This document shows, piece after piece, positions 5,676-7,880 of a stretch of 7,880 nt of DNA. Each line of letters starts with the position of its first letter. Positions within the stretch are counted from its first letter, which is position 1. The stretch lies in NCBI GenBank assembly GCA_002440975.1, contig DJWN01000005.1:2201-10080 (forward strand). Reading direction: 5' to 3'. Under the pieces are notes generated by a model, which worked only from the letters and a program-made list of their open reading frames with translations, had not been told where the DNA came from and made no database searches. The stretch comes from Bacteroidales bacterium UBA6229. Its GTDB lineage: Bacteria; Bacteroidota; Bacteroidia; Bacteroidales; F082. The position numbers were made by a program, and so were the translations under genes.

Positions 5676-7880
5676 ATGCTGTATCGTTATGTTTTGATCT
5701 TGTTTGTAGTGAGTATTTTTTTGCCCGGCCAAATGCAGGCACAGAAGCAACTTGCTGAATGGAATCCGCAGAAAAACTTTCAGGAAGGCAGGGAATTTTT
5801 TGCTAACAAACAATATGGAGCTGCCCAAAAGCTTTTTGCCCATTTGATTCAGAAACTGGACGATCCCAATAGCCAGATATATATTGATTCGAGATATTTT
5901 GAAGCTGCCAGCGCATATCATCTTGATGAAGATGATGCTGGTGTTTTGATTGCCCGTTTTGCAGAAGATTATCCCGGTAGCAGCTGGATGCCGGTTGTGA
6001 GTTTCTATCAGGGCGGCTTGCTGTTTGACGACAGAAAATACAATGACGCTATCCTGGCCTATGAGCAAACAGATCAGCAAAGATTGACAACAGCACAACA
6101 GCATGAAGTCCAGTACAAAATGGCTTATGCCCTGCTTCAGAATGGGGAAATCGACAAGGCCTTGCTTCTGTTTGATAAGGTTTATGATCAGGGCGGTCAG
6201 TATGCCAATGACGCTGCCTACTACAAAGCACATATTCACTACCTGCGCAATGAGGACGATAAAGCTCTGAAACTATTCGAAAGCATCACTGATGATCGCA
6301 CGTATCGCAAGCAACTACCACTTTATATCCTGCAAATCCGATATCGTAATGGCGAACTGGATGAAGTACTTAAGTTAGGTGAGACGGCTTACAAAGAAGC
6401 CGATTATCGCCGTAAACCCGAGATAGCAAAAATGCTTGCTGATGCCTGGTATGCTAATGGAGATTACGAAAAGGCTTTGCAGTATTATGAAGTTTACGAA
6501 CGGCAAAACAGACGAAAGCTGGGCCGCGAAGATCATTATCAAATCGGGATAAGTAAAATGAATGCCGGTCAGATGCAGGCTGCAATCCGGAATTTTGAGC
6601 AGGTCGGGCCACCCGATGACAGCCTTCGGCAGTATGCCTCTTACAACCTGGCATCTTGTTATGTGGAGACCGGACAAACGAAATTTGCCAAAAATGCTTT
6701 TCTGGCTGCTTATAAAGCAGCTTATGATGATCAGATCAGCGAGGATGCCTTGTTTAATTATGCCAGATTGAGTTTGGCAGCTGGCACTGATCCCTTTAGC
6801 GAAGCGGCAAAATTGCTTCAGGAATTTGTCGAGTCAAATCCTCAATCAGAACGTATTGCAGAAGCCGAACGTTTAATAATACACCTGTATCTTGCTGCAA
6901 AAGAGTACGACAAAGCACTCAGCAAGCTCGAAAAACTGGGTTCACGCGATCCGGAGATGCAGGAGATTTACGACCAGTTAAGTTATTCGCTTGCCGTTCA
7001 GCTATTTAATCAGGGTGAGATACAGAAATCAGCCGATTATTTTAACCGGATTGCCCAACAAAGCAATCAGGCTGACCGGAGAGCAGAAGCAACATTTTGG
7101 CTGGCCGAGACTTTTTATTATCAGAAGAATTATTGGGGTGCCGAGAAATATTTTAAAGCCTTTTTGGGTATGAGTGGTGCCCGAAATCTTGATATTTATC
7201 CATTGGCTACCTACAACCTTGGATATACTTTTTTTAGTAAAAAGGATTACAAATCAGCCTTACCTTCTTTCAGGCAATTTATTGCAGCACCCTACATTCC
7301 CGTTCCTGATTTGCAATATGATGCCATGCTCAGGATTGGCGACTGTCATTTTATGCTGAAACAATATCAGGCTGCTATCGACAATTACGAAAAAGTGGAT
7401 CAGGCTTCCAAATCCGGTGGTGATTATGCACTTTATCAGATGGGCCTGGCTTATGGAGCCATGGGACAGTCTAACCAAAAGATTTCCCGGCTCGAAAATC
7501 TCCTTCGCAGATATCCGCAATCTTCTTACTACGATTTATCCTTATATGAGATCGGCTCTACGCATCTTGTTTCGGGTGATAGCAGATCGGCCATCGCCAG
7601 CTTCGACAGGCTTATACGCGAGAAACCACGTTCAACCTATGCCCGGCAGGCTCTGATGAAAACCGGAATGATTTATTTCAATAACAGTCAGAACGATCGC
7701 GCAATTACAAGCTTGCAGCAAGTGGTTAGTCGTTATCCGGGAACTAATGAATCGCGCGAAGCACTCAACTTACTGCGAAGCATTTATATGGAAAAGAATG
7801 ATTTACAAACCTATTTTGCTTTTACCGAAAAGATGGGCGTAGGGCAGGTGAGCAGTTCGCAGCAGGATTCGCTGGCCTTC
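5676..7880 (+). CDS. Secreted tetratricopeptide-repeat protein, 3' end beyond the window
   Basis: The frame is open for 735 codons to the last base, with no stop or frameshift. Residues 1-22 form a Sec signal peptide (MLYRYV, hydrophobic core, then MQA before Gln23), so the mature protein is probably periplasmic or at the outer membrane. The rest is a chain of helix-turn-helix repeats of TPR / CpoB(YbgF)-BamD type. At the C-terminal end of the visible part, repeat starts fall near residues 549, 585, 620, 655 and 691, a period of 35-36, with linkers such as RYPQSS, EKPRST and RYPGTN. The segments GDYEKALQYYE and KDYKSALPSFRQF are typical second helices. TPR proteins scaffold complexes; the partner is unknown. 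ATG 5676 is preferred over in-frame ATG 5613, whose 21 extra residues would bury the signal peptide. It is the only gene on its strand after the rnpB terminator. Confidence 0.88.
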   Translation, partial: MLYRYVLILFVVSIFLPGQMQAQKQLAEWNPQKNFQEGREFFANKQYGAAQKLFAHLIQKLDDPNSQIYIDSRYFEAASAYHLDEDDAGVLIARFAEDYPGSSWMPVVSFYQGGLLFDDRKYNDAILAYEQTDQQRLTTAQQHEVQYKMAYALLQNGEIDKALLLFDKVYDQGGQYANDAAYYKAHIHYLRNEDDKALKLFESITDDRTYRKQLPLYILQIRYRNGELDEVLKLGETAYKEADYRRKPEIAKMLADAWYANGDYEKALQYYEVYERQNRRKLGREDHYQIGISKMNAGQMQAAIRNFEQVGPPDDSLRQYASYNLASCYVETGQTKFAKNAFLAAYKAAYDDQISEDALFNYARLSLAAGTDPFSEAAKLLQEFVESNPQSERIAEAERLIIHLYLAAKEYDKALSKLEKLGSRDPEMQEIYDQLSYSLAVQLFNQGEIQKSADYFNRIAQQSNQADRRAEATFWLAETFYYQKNYWGAEKYFKAFLGMSGARNLDIYPLATYNLGYTFFSKKDYKSALPSFRQFIAAPYIPVPDLQYDAMLRIGDCHFMLKQYQAAIDNYEKVDQASKSGGDYALYQMGLAYGAMGQSNQKISRLENLLRRYPQSSYYDLSLYEIGSTHLVSGDSRSAIASFDRLIREKPRSTYARQALMKTGMIYFNNSQNDRAITSLQQVVSRYPGTNESREALNLLRSIYMEKNDLQTYFAFTEKMGVGQVSSSQQDSLAF

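Noticed and set aside
5607..6239. 210-codon minus-strand open frame with hydrophobic stretches
   Set aside because: It is antisense to the start of the TPR protein gene; the hydrophobic character comes from the complement of acidic and polar codons. The plus-strand frame has a signal peptide and repeats.
6375..7656. Several 60-100-codon open frames within the TPR gene on both strands
   Set aside because: They are other-frame shadows of a continuous repeat-coding frame with no start signals or recognisable products.

Overview
The window looks like an ordinary chromosomal housekeeping segment from a member of the Bacteroidota. Three things point there. Every intergenic start I could examine has a TAnnTTTG-type -7 promoter box (four exact, one with a single mismatch). 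The starts lack clear Shine-Dalgarno sequences. The proteins and the RNase P RNA also have a Bacteroidota flavour. I see no insertion sequence, phage gene, CRISPR array or tRNA.

Layout. Left end, minus strand: lipoate-protein ligase A (lplA, 103-1083) reads into a gene cut by the window edge (1-93), whose first 31 residues resemble the DUF1338 / 2-oxoadipate dioxygenase-decarboxylase family. A 116-bp divergent intergenic region with one -7 box per direction separates lplA from a plus-strand pair: typA/bipA (1200-3005), then 10 bp later a lipoprotein with an LEA14-like (WHy/LEA2) region (3016-3606). That pair converges on a minus-strand MATE transporter (3648-4991), with a small plus-strand hairpin in the 41-bp gap.

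The MATE gene is divergent from rnpB, the RNA subunit of RNase P (about 5111-5499, plus strand). rnpB is framed by an exact -7 box just upstream and a strong Rho-independent terminator (5507-5537). After a short gap, a long secreted tetratricopeptide-repeat protein starts at 5676 and runs off the right edge with 735 codons open.

The genes do not form one pathway. There are two likely co-transcribed pairs (lplA with the DUF1338-like gene, typA with the lipoprotein) plus three independently transcribed genes. I found no convincing undescribed system. The points most worth checking are the L15 region of rnpB, the two operon pairings and the full extent of the TPR protein.
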